Below are positions 33,405-41,730 of a DNA stretch of 64,000 nucleotides, in pieces. Both the position numbers and the translations under genes were made by a program. Source of the stretch: Victivallis lenta (GTDB lineage Bacteria > Verrucomicrobiota > Lentisphaeria > Victivallales > Victivallaceae); NCBI RefSeq assembly GCF_009695545.1, contig NZ_VUNS01000002.1, positions 248,001 to 312,000 of the forward strand. Direction: 5' to 3'. Under the pieces are notes generated by a model that made no database searches, was not told where the DNA came from, and was given only the letters and a program-made list of their open reading frames with translations. Every line of letters starts with the position of its first letter. Within the stretch, counting starts at the first letter, position 1.

Positions 33405-34076
33405 TCAATGAAGGAAGCGCCCGGTGTCGAGAAAGGCGAGGATCTGGCGGCGCGTCTCCGGCAGGAACATGATGAAAACATGGCGCGCGTGCACGACAAC
33501 GTGGTCCGCGATGCCGTCGAGCTTCGTCGATTCGATCGACACCTTGCCGTCGTCGTCGCCGGCAACAACGCCGATTTCAAAGCCGCGCGGCACCGGCAGG
33601 GTCCGGCAGACCGCGCCTTCCCGGTTCGACAGCTCCGCAAGCGGACGCACCATGAGCTTCGAAGGAGGAAAACGGCGCGAAACGTCTTCCGCCATTTGAG
33701 AACCGTGGTGCGGCGGGGCAAGCATGACCACGCGGCCGATCTTCGCCGCCTCCGGCGTGCCGGACAATCCGCACAAGGCGACGCGGGTCAGGAGCCCGCC
33801 CATGCTGTGAGTCACGATTCCGACCCGTTCTTCGGGCAGGCTCCGCAGGAATTCCGTGAATTTCCGCCCATGCTCCACGATCCCGCTGCGGGTGGTTTTA
33901 TAGTCGTAGATATAGACCGGGTAACCGCGGCCGTTCAGGAACTTCGCCAGGCTCCGCATGACGATGCCGCGGTGCAGCAGCCCGTGCACGAGCACGAGCG
34001 CCGGCTGCTCCGGGTTCCCCGGCAGATGCTCGAACCGGCGGCCGCCGACCGCGTATGTCGCAAGCGTGAGCAGCAT
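33405..34076 (-). CDS. Alpha/beta-hydrolase, lipase-like
   Basis: The 223-residue protein has an alpha/beta-hydrolase fold. LVLVHGLLHRG forms the oxyanion strand and THSMGGLLTRVAL the nucleophile elbow (Ser near residue 93). A His in HHGSQMAEDV and a C-terminal DHVVVHARHVF complete a plausible triad. It has no signal peptide. The start at 34076 lies two bases after the binding-protein gene, so it is the last gene of the sugar ABC operon. Its substrate is unknown, and esters or acylated sugars are possible from context. Confidence 0.82.
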   Translation of the reverse strand: MLLTLATYAVGGRRFEHLPGNPEQPALVLVHGLLHRGIVMRSLAKFLNGRGYPVYIYDYKTTRSGIVEHGRKFTEFLRSLPEERVGIVTHSMGGLLTRVALCGLSGTPEAAKIGRVVMLAPPHHGSQMAEDVSRRFPPSKLMVRPLAELSNREGAVCRTLPVPRGFEIGVVAGDDDGKVSIESTKLDGIADHVVVHARHVFIMFLPETRRQILAFLDTGRFLH

Positions 34077-34077
34077 G

Positions 34078-35031
34078 TCAGTAGATCGAATCCGGGAAAT
34101 AGAACGCCTGCGCATTTTCCGGCGTCACGACTTCGGACGGCATCACGATCTTCGTCTCCTTCGCCTTGCCGCCGTTCTTCAGTCCGTCGATCGCGGCTTC
34201 GATGCCGACTTCGATCATCTTCGGCGGATAAGTGACGGTCATCTGCACGATCGGGTCGCGGTCGAGCACGCGCTTGACGATCAGTTTCGCGCCTCCGCCG
34301 CCGAGCATGAGCTTCACATCCCGGCGCTTCGACTCTTCGAGCGCCTTCAGGGCGCCGACCAGGACGTCGTCGTCGCCGACCCAGACCGCATCGATCTTCG
34401 GATACTTCTGCAGGTAGTTCTCCATGAGCTTCAACCCCTTCTCGGTATCCCAGTAGGCCGACTGCGACTCAAGGATTTTAATGCCGGGGTGCTTCGCGAT
34501 CTCAGCCTTGAACGCCTCGACGCGGTCGGTGTTGACCACGCACGGAATCCCCTCCATGACGAGGATGTCGCCCTCGCCGCCGAGCGCCTTCACGAGCGCC
34601 TGCGCGGCGGTGCGGCCGAAGCCGGCGTTGTCTCCCGCGACGTAGACATCCTGAATCGGCTTGTCGAGTCCGCGGTCGACCGTCACGAGGAACGCCCCCT
34701 GCTTCTTCGCAGCTTCGCAGACGCTGGTCAGCGGCCCCGGCTCCTGCGGCAGCACGACGACCGCCCTGACCCCCTGCACAAGCAGGTTCTCGATCTTGTT
34801 GACCTGCTCGGCCGCATCGCGCGCGGTCGAGATGATGATCTCGTAATCCGGATTCGCCGCTTCGAGCTTCTGCTTCGCCGCTTCGGCGCTGTAGATCACG
34901 CCGCCGGTCCAGCCGTGGTCGGCGGCCGGAATCGACACGCCGATCTTCGTCTTCTTCGCCTTCGCGTCTCCGCACGAAACCACCGCGAACGCCAGCAGCG
35001 CCGCCCCGAACAAAGTAAAAATTTTTTTCAT
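34078..35031 (-). CDS. Sugar ABC transporter substrate-binding lipoprotein (RbsB-like)
   Basis: The 317-residue protein is a periplasmic-binding-protein-type sugar receptor. It has a lipoprotein signal (LLAFAVVSC, Cys 20), then KIGVSIPAADHGWTGGVIYS, NLLVQGVRAVVVLPQEPGPL and DNAGFGRTAAQALVKAL. It belongs with the RbsC-like permease and RbsA-like ATPase directly upstream. Its start codon overlaps the stop of an upstream micro-ORF (ATGA), and its first codons form the end of a 122-bp tandem repeat. The ligand cannot be predicted; pentose, galactose or related sugars are typical. Confidence 0.92.
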   Translation of the reverse strand: MKKIFTLFGAALLAFAVVSCGDAKAKKTKIGVSIPAADHGWTGGVIYSAEAAKQKLEAANPDYEIIISTARDAAEQVNKIENLLVQGVRAVVVLPQEPGPLTSVCEAAKKQGAFLVTVDRGLDKPIQDVYVAGDNAGFGRTAAQALVKALGGEGDILVMEGIPCVVNTDRVEAFKAEIAKHPGIKILESQSAYWDTEKGLKLMENYLQKYPKIDAVWVGDDDVLVGALKALEESKRRDVKLMLGGGGAKLIVKRVLDRDPIVQMTVTYPPKMIEVGIEAAIDGLKNGGKAKETKIVMPSEVVTPENAQAFYFPDSIY

Positions 35032-35153
35032 CGACCCATCCTTCCGTATTGGATAAACATGACGATCACATTCCGGAACGCCCCGCAGCATTCCAGAAGA
35101 AAATACGCCAGAACTTTTATTATTTTCGATGGTAAAGTAAAAAGTTTTTTCAT
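35028..35153 (-). CDS. Micro-ORF 2 in the tandem repeat (41 aa)
   Basis: This is a near-identical 41-codon copy of micro-ORF 1, differing by a couple of residues near its end. Its TGA at 35028-35030 overlaps the ATG of the binding-protein gene (ATGA). Because 122 is not a multiple of three, each copy shifts frame, and the 4-bp overlap restores initiation. This gives a relay of three coupled starts. Confidence 0.4.
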   Translation of the reverse strand: MKKLFTLPSKIIKVLAYFLLECCGAFRNVIVMFIQYGRMGR

Positions 35154-35275
35154 CGCCCCATCCTTCCGTATTGGATAAATATGACGATCATATTCCGGAA
35201 CGCCCCGCAGCATTCCAGAAGAAAATACGCCAGAACTTTTATTATTTTCGATGGTAAAGTAAAAAGTTTTTTCAT
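35150..35275 (-). CDS. Micro-ORF 1 in the tandem repeat (41 aa)
   Basis: This 41-codon ORF begins MKKLFTLPSKIIKVLAYFLL, so it starts as the binding protein does and then crosses the duplication joint. It has a good GGAAGGATGGGG upstream. Its TGA overlaps the ATG of the next copy (ATGA). It is likely translated because its start region matches that of the real gene. It may simply pass ribosomes on to the next start. No homologue is claimed for the product. Confidence 0.4.
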   Translation of the reverse strand: MKKLFTLPSKIIKVLAYFLLECCGAFRNMIVIFIQYGRMGR

Positions 35276-35363
35276 CGCCCCATCCTTCCGTATTGGATAA
35301 ATATGACGATCATATTCCGGAACGCCCCGCAGCATTCCAGAAAAAAATACGCCGGACCTTTCA

Positions 35364-36314
35364 TTATTTCCGGCGGTACTGAATCAGCACAGCGATAATG
35401 ATGACCAGCCCCTTGACCGCCCCCTGCAGGTTGACCGAAATCCCCCACATGTCGAGCACGTTCGAAACGATTCCGAGCAGCAGAACGCCGGCCAGCGTCC
35501 CCGGCACCGTCGCCTTGCCGCCGGTCATGGCGGTTCCGCCGATGATGACCGCCGCGATCGCGTCGAGCTCGTACGAGAGCCCGGCGCCGGAACTGCTGAT
35601 CGAATTCAGCCGGCCGCCGAGCAGAAACGCGCTCAGCCCCGCCAGGCCGCCGACCAGCACATAGGTCCAGAACTTGACCACGCCGGTCCGGATCGCCGAA
35701 TAGCAGGCGACCCGCTCGTTCGAACCGACCGCGCAGACGTGCCGTCCGAAGCGGGTCAGCCGCAGCACGACGGCCAGAACCGCGGTGAGGCCGAAAAGGA
35801 CCAGCGTCGCAAGCGGCAGCCCGGCCGCCTTCGCCGAAACCAGCGGCTGGTAAAGAGAATTCGAAGTCGGCACCAGCCCCGCATTCGCAAAATAGAGCGC
35901 GAGCGAACGAAAGATCGACATCGTGCCGAGCGTAACGATGAACGGCTGGACCCGCGCCGCGCCGACCAGCACCCCGTTCAGCATGCCGCCCGCGACGCCG
36001 ACGCCGAGCGCCGCGCCGAATCCGGCAGCCAGCTGAACCGCCTCGGAGCCGCCCGCCGAATTCATTGCGAAGAGCGACACGACTCCGGCCAGCGCGAAGA
36101 GCGACCCGACCGCGAGGTCGATGCCGCCCGCCGCGATCACGAAGGTCATGCCGAGCGCGATGATCCCGCTGTACGACACCTGCCGGGTGATGTTGATGAG
36201 ATTCTGCGGCGAACGGAAATATTCGTTCGAAGCCGAAGCGACCGCGAGAAATGCGAACAGCGCAATCCAGACTCCGCCCGAATCCAGCAGATTCCTCCAG
36301 TTGATCTTCTTCAT
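35364..36314 (-). CDS. Sugar ABC transporter permease (RbsC-like)
   Basis: This 316-residue inner-membrane protein of the BPD_transp_2 family has eight to ten hydrophobic helices. It carries the characteristic GMTFVIAAGGIDLAVGSLFA near residues 56-75, and AVIIGGTAMTGGKATVPGTL with LLLGIVSNVLDMWGIS in the second half. It forms the sugar channel with the upstream ATPase. Its start overlaps the ATPase stop by 4 bp. Its 3' end is the origin of the 122-bp tandem repeat. Confidence 0.93.
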   Translation of the reverse strand: MKKINWRNLLDSGGVWIALFAFLAVASASNEYFRSPQNLINITRQVSYSGIIALGMTFVIAAGGIDLAVGSLFALAGVVSLFAMNSAGGSEAVQLAAGFGAALGVGVAGGMLNGVLVGAARVQPFIVTLGTMSIFRSLALYFANAGLVPTSNSLYQPLVSAKAAGLPLATLVLFGLTAVLAVVLRLTRFGRHVCAVGSNERVACYSAIRTGVVKFWTYVLVGGLAGLSAFLLGGRLNSISSSGAGLSYELDAIAAVIIGGTAMTGGKATVPGTLAGVLLLGIVSNVLDMWGISVNLQGAVKGLVIIIAVLIQYRRK

Positions 36315-37756
36315 CGCCGTTCCACCCCGATTGCCAGATACATCAGTTCCTCCTGCGTGAGTTCTTCACCCGAGCGGAATCCGGCGACGGCGCCGGCGCG
36401 CATGACCATAACCCGGCCGCACATGCCGAGGATCTCCTCCATGTCCGACGAGATCAGCAGGCAGGCGACGCCTCCGTTCGCAAGATTCCGGATAAATTCG
36501 TAAATATCCCGCCGCGCCGCGATATCCACTCCGCGGGTCGGTTCGTCGAAAATAAAAATTTCCGGCCGCGTATCAAGCCCCTTCGCCATCGCGACCTTCT
36601 GCTGGTTCCCGCCGGAGAGTTCGCAAAGCAGTGCATCGGGCCGGGCCGGCTTGATGCGGAACTCCTTCACATACGCCTCGGCCGCCCGCCGGATCTCCGC
36701 CGGGCGCAGCAGCCCGCGGCAGTAGCGCGCGAGCGAAACAAGCGTGATATTCTCCCCGATCGTGAAGCCGGGGAGGATGCCGGAGCCCTGCCGGTCCTCC
36801 GGCAGATACGAAAGCCCGGCCGCGACCGCCTCCGCGGGACGCCGGAAACGGACGGCTCTGCCGTTCACCTTCACCGTGCCGCCGTCGATGCGTCTCAGCG
36901 CCATCAGCGCTTCGGCCATTTCGGTGCGGCCGGCCCCGGCCAGCCCGGCAACGCCGAGGATCTCCCCGTGCCGCAAGACAAAGCTCACATCCCGCACGGC
37001 CCGGCCGCTCGACAGGTGTTCGACCTCGAGAGCGGGCGTTCCGGGCGGATTCGACGGCGAGTCCGGAAACATGCGGGAGAGCTCGCGCCCGACCATCCGC
37101 CGCGCCATCTCTGGCGGATCGAGCTCCGAAGCCGGAGAAACGCTGACGAGCGTACCGTCCCGCAGCACGGCGATCTCGTCGCAGATCTCCTTCACCTCGG
37201 CCAGCTTGTGGGAGATGTAGATGATCGAGCCGCCGGAAGCTTTGAATTCGCGCATGATCGCAAACAGCCGCTGCGTCTCCTCCGCGTTCAGGATCGTGGT
37301 CGGTTCATCCATCAGCAGCAGCCGGTAACTTTCATCGAGCGCCTTGGCGAACTCGACCATCTGTTTGCCGGAGGGCGGCAGTTCCGCGACCGGCGTATCG
37401 GGATCGATATCGGCATGAAGCCGTGCGAGACGCCGCGCGGCCTCCCGGCGCATTGCGGCGCGGTCGAGCAGCCCGAAACGACTCCTCTCCCGGCCGAGAA
37501 AAATATTTTCGGTCACGGTCAGGTGTTCGACGAGGTTGAACTCCTGCGGAATCCAGCCGACCGAGACACCGGGTTCGAGCTCAATCCGGCCGGAGGTCGG
37601 TTTGACGACTCCGGTCAGACATTTCGTAAAGGTCGACTTTCCGGCGCCGTTTTCACCGATCAGGCCGAGGATGCGGCCGGCCTCCAGCGTGAGCGACACG
37701 CCGTCGAGCGCCTTCTCGGCATCGTAACATTTGGTCAGATTTTCAACCCTGAGCAC
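36311..37756 (-). CDS. Sugar ABC transporter ATP-binding protein (RbsA/MglA-like, two domains)
   Basis: The 481-residue protein has two ABC ATPase domains. The first has LIGENGAGKSTFTKCLTG as Walker A and LLLMDEPTTIL as Walker B. The second has VAGLAGAGRTEMAEALMAL as a degenerate Walker A, LSGGNQQKVAMAKGL as signature and IFDEPTRGVDIAA as Walker B. This matches carbohydrate-uptake CUT2 ATPases. It starts at GTG with GGGAGAG upstream and is the first gene of the operon. Confidence 0.93.
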   Translation of the reverse strand: MLRVENLTKCYDAEKALDGVSLTLEAGRILGLIGENGAGKSTFTKCLTGVVKPTSGRIELEPGVSVGWIPQEFNLVEHLTVTENIFLGRERSRFGLLDRAAMRREAARRLARLHADIDPDTPVAELPPSGKQMVEFAKALDESYRLLLMDEPTTILNAEETQRLFAIMREFKASGGSIIYISHKLAEVKEICDEIAVLRDGTLVSVSPASELDPPEMARRMVGRELSRMFPDSPSNPPGTPALEVEHLSSGRAVRDVSFVLRHGEILGVAGLAGAGRTEMAEALMALRRIDGGTVKVNGRAVRFRRPAEAVAAGLSYLPEDRQGSGILPGFTIGENITLVSLARYCRGLLRPAEIRRAAEAYVKEFRIKPARPDALLCELSGGNQQKVAMAKGLDTRPEIFIFDEPTRGVDIAARRDIYEFIRNLANGGVACLLISSDMEEILGMCGRVMVMRAGAVAGFRSGEELTQEELMYLAIGVERR

Positions 37757-37785
37757 CGGTTTCTCTCCCTGATTGTCAATCGGAT

Positions 37786-37814
37786 AATATAAAACCCGCG
37801 GACCGTTTTTGCAA
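37786..37814 (-). promoter_or_regulatory. Predicted promoter of the sugar ABC operon
   Basis: On the minus strand TTGCAA is followed by 17 bp and TATATT. The start codon lies about 30 bases after the -10. The spacer is made of the left arm of the terminator hairpin of the upstream operon, so the two signals overlap physically. Confidence 0.5.
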
Positions 37815-37830
37815 ATCGGCCCGCGGGTTT
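37792..37830 (-). terminator. Terminator after the nagB-ROK genes
   Basis: AAACCCGCGG and CCGCGGGTTT form a 10-bp perfect stem with further pairing inside. On the minus strand it is followed by TTTTATATTAT. It lies 60 bases after the ROK gene stop. Confidence 0.65.
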
Positions 37831-37891
37831 CCGGCGCTCTTTCCCGGAAAGGACAGCCCTGCGGCGGTTCTCCAGATACGCGCCCTCCGGA

Positions 37892-39280
37892 CTAGAGTTC
37901 CGGCAGCGTGGCGGCGATGACCGCCTGGCCGTGCCGCTTGAACGCCTCGTCCGGAATATGGAATTCGACCTTCAGCTCCGGGAACTCCCCGGCCAGCACT
38001 TCACGCGCTTTGTCGAGGATGATCGAGCCGCCCCTGCCGGACGAAACGCGCCCGAGAAGGAGCAGATTCTCCAGCGGATAGAACATCGCATAATGGGCGA
38101 CCGCATACCCGAGATAGCAGCCGACGGTCCGATAGACCTTCGCGGCGCGTTCGTCGCCGGACTCCATCGCTTTCTGGACCAGCTTGAGCTGCTCCGGCAG
38201 CGGCGTCCCGGCCGGAAATTCGAACCCGGCCTTTCCGGCGACCCGCCCGACCGCCTGCTGCGACAGATAGAGCGCGCCGACGCCGGCGTCGCCGGACCAC
38301 TCATCGACCGGAGCTCCGGTTTCACGATAGTCGACCGGAGCGAACGCAAGCTCATTCAGGTGATCGGTCAGCGTCCCCTCCGGGGTCACGAAACCGACCG
38401 CCTCGCTGGTCCCCATGGCCAGCCCGAGCAGGGCATTTCTGCCGATGCTGACCGCGCCCGCCAGGGCGGTCACCTCGCCGTCATTCAGCACGACGAACGG
38501 CACACCCGGAAACTGCTTCGCAATCTCGAGAAAAATTGGCCGCACCCGCGATTCGAACTGTTCCTCGGGGATGCCGCGGAACAGCGACGCGATGCGCGGC
38601 TGGTTGTCGACATAGACGCCCGCCGCGCTGCCGCCGATCGAATCGATGCGCGGCAGTCTGGCCGCCGCCCGCTTCAGCGAATCGACGATCCCTTCGATGT
38701 GATAATTGATGTCGCCCTGAAAATACGGGTCCCAGACGACCTCCTCGCTGTGGACGGTTTCGCCGTCGATGACCGCCGCGCATTTGCGGTCCGAACCGCC
38801 GAGGTCGAAACCGATCCGGCAGCCGTCGAAATGGCCGCCGAGCCTGAGCCCGATCTCCTTCGCTTCCGGCGCGGCTTCATACGCGCAGCCGACGACGGTG
38901 AACGGATGATCGTAGATTTTTTTGCCGATCACGGCATAATCGAACTTCCGTTCGCCGCCGGCGGAGTAGATCTTCGCCAGCTCGGGGACCAGTTCCGGAG
39001 CTCCGGCGACCGTCAGCTTCCATCCGCCGCGCGCCCAGAGCAGGAACTTGACGATCCGTTCGACGTAACGCAGATTCAGCGCCCGGTTCTCCGGCGTATC
39101 GGCCAGGATCACCGTATCGAAGCGCGACACGCAGCCGTTGGCCCGTTCCACGCAGAGCGCCAGTTTGCGGCGGCCGGCATCGGCTGCGGCAAGCTTTCCG
39201 TACTCCCGGTTCCAGAGCGCCGCCGGCACAAACTCCGGATCGAGCTCCGGCACACATTTCATCGTAATCTGAATCGCCAT
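37892..39280 (-). CDS. ROK-family protein with long N-terminal extension
   Basis: The 462-residue protein has the ROK core from about residue 145. IGFDLGGSDRKCAAVIDGE is the phosphate-binding DxGG motif, and VVLNDGEVTALAGAVSIGRN plus LGLAMGTSEAVGFVTPEG form the sugar/Asp catalytic region. The usual zinc-binding GCxGCxE cluster of ROK repressors and kinases is not visible. The first 140 residues lack any ROK signature and resemble nothing I know. It has no DNA-binding domain. Lying next to nagB, it may phosphorylate a sugar such as N-acetylglucosamine, but that is inference. Confidence 0.75.
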   Translation of the reverse strand: MAIQITMKCVPELDPEFVPAALWNREYGKLAAADAGRRKLALCVERANGCVSRFDTVILADTPENRALNLRYVERIVKFLLWARGGWKLTVAGAPELVPELAKIYSAGGERKFDYAVIGKKIYDHPFTVVGCAYEAAPEAKEIGLRLGGHFDGCRIGFDLGGSDRKCAAVIDGETVHSEEVVWDPYFQGDINYHIEGIVDSLKRAAARLPRIDSIGGSAAGVYVDNQPRIASLFRGIPEEQFESRVRPIFLEIAKQFPGVPFVVLNDGEVTALAGAVSIGRNALLGLAMGTSEAVGFVTPEGTLTDHLNELAFAPVDYRETGAPVDEWSGDAGVGALYLSQQAVGRVAGKAGFEFPAGTPLPEQLKLVQKAMESGDERAAKVYRTVGCYLGYAVAHYAMFYPLENLLLLGRVSSGRGGSIILDKAREVLAGEFPELKVEFHIPDEAFKRHGQAVIAATLPEL

Positions 39281-39308
39281 CGTTCCCCCTTTCCGACCGG
39301 ATAAGTTC

Positions 39309-40094
39309 CTACCGGTACGGCTCCCATTTCGGTTCGTTATCGAAAACCCACTTGTAGTACTCGGTCTGCGTCAGCTCCGCCGCCGCCGCCTCGTCGAGAA
39401 TCACCACCGTGTTCGGATGCAGTTGAATCGCGCTGCCCGTGACCATCGAAGTGACCGGACCCTCAATCGCCTTCGCGGCAATGCCGGCCTTTTTCGCCCC
39501 CGTGATCAGCATGACGATGCGCTCCGCATCGAGAATCGTGCCGACGCCCATCGTGAAGGCGCGCTTCGGCATCGACTCCGGCGGGTTGAAATAGACGGAG
39601 TTCTGCGCGTAGGTCGCCGGAGTCAGCGCCTTCGCCCGGGTGCGGCTGCCGAGCGACGAGATCGGCTCGTTGAAACCGATGTGCCCGTCGTTGCCGATGC
39701 CGAGCAGCTGAAGATCGATGCCGCCCGCATCCTCGATCGCTTCCTCATAGCGGAGCCCCTCGGCGATTTCATCCCCGGCGAGCCCGTCCGGCAGATTCGT
39801 GTTCCGCATATCGATGTTGATCTTGCTGAACAGATGCTTGTTCATATAGTAGCGGTACGAATTCGGGTCCTCCGGCGGCAGCCCGATGTATTCGTCGAGA
39901 TTGAAGGTGTGCACGCGCGAGAAATCGACGCGGCCCGCCTTGTTCATTTCGGCGAGGTCGGCGTAGACCGCCTCCATCGTCGCACCGGTCGCGAGCCCGA
40001 GCTTGAAAAACGGTTTCTGCCGGATCGCGTCGGCGATCAGTTCGGCAGTGAGTCTGACGGCCTCTTCCGTAGTGGGACGGATAATGACTTCCAT
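39309..40094 (-). CDS. nagB: Glucosamine-6-phosphate deaminase
   Basis: This 261-residue enzyme converts glucosamine 6-phosphate to fructose 6-phosphate and ammonia. It shows LGLATGATMEAVYADL, the active-site FNLDEYIGLPPEDPNSYRYY (Asp near residue 67), GIGNDGHIGFNEP (near 135) and ITGAKKAGIAAKAIEG. Length and order are standard. It opposes GlmS, encoded at 51254-53089. The region before the start (40095-40204) contains a TATAAC box but no convincing -35. Confidence 0.95.
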   Translation of the reverse strand: MEVIIRPTTEEAVRLTAELIADAIRQKPFFKLGLATGATMEAVYADLAEMNKAGRVDFSRVHTFNLDEYIGLPPEDPNSYRYYMNKHLFSKINIDMRNTNLPDGLAGDEIAEGLRYEEAIEDAGGIDLQLLGIGNDGHIGFNEPISSLGSRTRAKALTPATYAQNSVYFNPPESMPKRAFTMGVGTILDAERIVMLITGAKKAGIAAKAIEGPVTSMVTGSAIQLHPNTVVILDEAAAAELTQTEYYKWVFDNEPKWEPYR

Positions 40095-40204
40095 GACGAA
40101 ACCTTTCGTTAAAATGGTTTACCTGTTATAAAAATACACCGGAACCCTGCTTTTTCGAATGGATGTTTGAGGGGATTTTATGGATTTTTCGGCAAAGTTG
40201 CGAA

Positions 40205-40696
40205 CTATGCCTGTTTCGGCGCGTTGTTCCAGCGCCGGTACGGGTTCCGGCTCAGCGCGCCGTTGCTGTAACGGCGGTCTGCGGAGACCTCCGGGCCGAG
40301 CCACGGGGGGACGGAGAACGAAGCCTCCTCGCCGTCCAGTTCGATCTCGGCAGTGAAGAGCCCCTCGTTCTCGCCGAAATATTCGTCGACCTCCCAGACG
40401 AACCCGCCGTACGGCACGAGGTAGCGGACCTTCTCGACCACGCGGCCGCCGCAGAATTCGCGGAGCATCGCTTCGGCGTCCGCAACCGGAATTTCGTATT
40501 CGAATTCGCTGCGGGAGATGTTCCTGACCGGCCCCTTCACGGTCAGGAACGCCTTCTCGCCGGCGATCCTGACCCGCACCGTCGGAGACGGCGGCAGAAG
40601 CTCGAAATACCCCTGCACCATGCGCACGGCCGACTCTGCCCCGGAACGCCATGCCTCCGAAGCGAGCAGAAACTTGCGTTCGATTTCGACCGCCAT
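40205..40696 (-). CDS. CYTH-domain protein (inorganic triphosphatase / class IV cyclase-like)
   Basis: The 163-residue protein has the CYTH tunnel-fold signature ExExK as VEIERKFLL at the N-terminus. Further charged strands follow (VRVRIAGEKAFLTVKG, VEKVRYLVPYGGFVWEVDEY). Single-domain members often hydrolyse inorganic triphosphate, and others are class IV adenylate cyclases. The short length favours a triphosphatase of the YgiF/TTM type. Its ATG overlaps the galM stop (TAATG). Confidence 0.88.
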   Translation of the reverse strand: MAVEIERKFLLASEAWRSGAESAVRMVQGYFELLPPSPTVRVRIAGEKAFLTVKGPVRNISRSEFEYEIPVADAEAMLREFCGGRVVEKVRYLVPYGGFVWEVDEYFGENEGLFTAEIELDGEEASFSVPPWLGPEVSADRRYSNGALSRNPYRRWNNAPKQA

Positions 40697-41730
40697 TATT
40701 CCGCGATCCCGAACTGGTAAACCGTGGTCTGCTTGTAAGGGCGGCCCGGTTCAAGGCGCGCGCTCGGGAACTCCGAATGGTGGACGGCGTCCGGCCAGAG
40801 CTGGGTCTCGAGGCAGAAGGCCCCGAACTGCGGGTAGCCGCCGCCGTTCTTGCCGACCGCGGTCCCGTCGAGAAAATAGCCCATGTAGAACTGGATTCCG
40901 GGAGCGGAGGTCGACACGCGCACCTCAATCCCGGTCGTGTCGGAGCTGACCACCGCAACATCGCGCTTCATGACCCCGTCGACGTCGCCGAGCACGAAGT
41001 TGTCGTCAAAGCCGCACGGCAGGTCCGCGAAGATCTGCCGGAAGCTTTTGCCGGCATTCAGATCGTAGGGCGTCCCGGCCACCGGGGGACAGCTGCCGGT
41101 CGGAGCGAGAAACTCGTCCACTTCGGTCCGGCGGTCCGCCCGGAGCTGGACCCGGTGGTCCAGGCAGTTTCCGGCGGATTCCCCGCTCAAATTGAAATAG
41201 GCGTGATTCGTCATGCTGACCACCGTGGGCCGGTCCGACGTCGCGGTGTAATCCAGAATCAGTTCGTTCGCCTCGGTCACCATGTAGACCAGCGTCGCCT
41301 CGACTTCACCCGGAAAACCGGCGTCGCCGTCCGGGCTCGTAAGCCGCAGCGCCAGCATCGTATTGTCGATCACGTCGGCCTTCCAGAGCCGCCGCCCCCA
41401 GCAGTCGCCGCCGTGCAGCGTATTTTTTCCGTTGCTGTCGTTCAGCGCAAGTTCGTACTCTTTGCCGTCAAGCGTGAAGCGGCCGCCGGCGATGCGGTTT
41501 GCGACCCGGCCGATCACGGCGCCGAAGAACGGCCCGTTTTCGATATAATCGGCCGGATTGCCGAAGCCGAGCAGGACATCGGTCATGCGGCCATCCCGGT
41601 CCGGCGCCCAGATGCTGACCACCGCGCCGCCGAAATCGGTAATGTCCGCGCCGAAACCCGAGCTGTTGCGGAGCCGGTACAGTTTTGCGGTCCGGCCGTC
41701 CGGCGTCTTGAAAAAATCCTTCACTACCAT
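40696..41730 (-). CDS. galM: Aldose 1-epimerase (galactose mutarotase)
   Basis: The 344-residue enzyme interconverts alpha and beta anomers of aldoses. The catalytic His is in TNHAYFNLSGE (near residue 174). Substrate residues are in the N-terminal GAVVSIWAPDRDGRM and FFGAVIGRVANRIAGGRF, and the catalytic Glu is near the C-terminus in FGAFCLETQLWPDAVHH. Length is normal and no signal peptide is present. It overlaps the rnhC gene by 7 bp. Confidence 0.95.
   Translation of the reverse strand: MVVKDFFKTPDGRTAKLYRLRNSSGFGADITDFGGAVVSIWAPDRDGRMTDVLLGFGNPADYIENGPFFGAVIGRVANRIAGGRFTLDGKEYELALNDSNGKNTLHGGDCWGRRLWKADVIDNTMLALRLTSPDGDAGFPGEVEATLVYMVTEANELILDYTATSDRPTVVSMTNHAYFNLSGESAGNCLDHRVQLRADRRTEVDEFLAPTGSCPPVAGTPYDLNAGKSFRQIFADLPCGFDDNFVLGDVDGVMKRDVAVVSSDTTGIEVRVSTSAPGIQFYMGYFLDGTAVGKNGGGYPQFGAFCLETQLWPDAVHHSEFPSARLEPGRPYKQTTVYQFGIAE

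Larger units (their letters stand above)
35011..35376. repeat. Three tandem 122-bp copies spanning the permease/binding-protein junction
   Basis: Copies lie at 35011-35132, 35133-35254 and 35255-35376. The middle copy is almost identical to both others. Each unit contains, in transcript order, a version of the permease 3' end, a hairpin (TCTGGAATG/CGTTCCGGA, eight-base loop), a ribosome-binding site (GGAAGGATGGGG), an ATG and the first six to seven codons of the binding protein. The copy next to the permease has the true permease stop, and the copy next to the binding protein has the true start. The copies therefore arose by tandem duplication of this junction. Confidence 0.9.
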
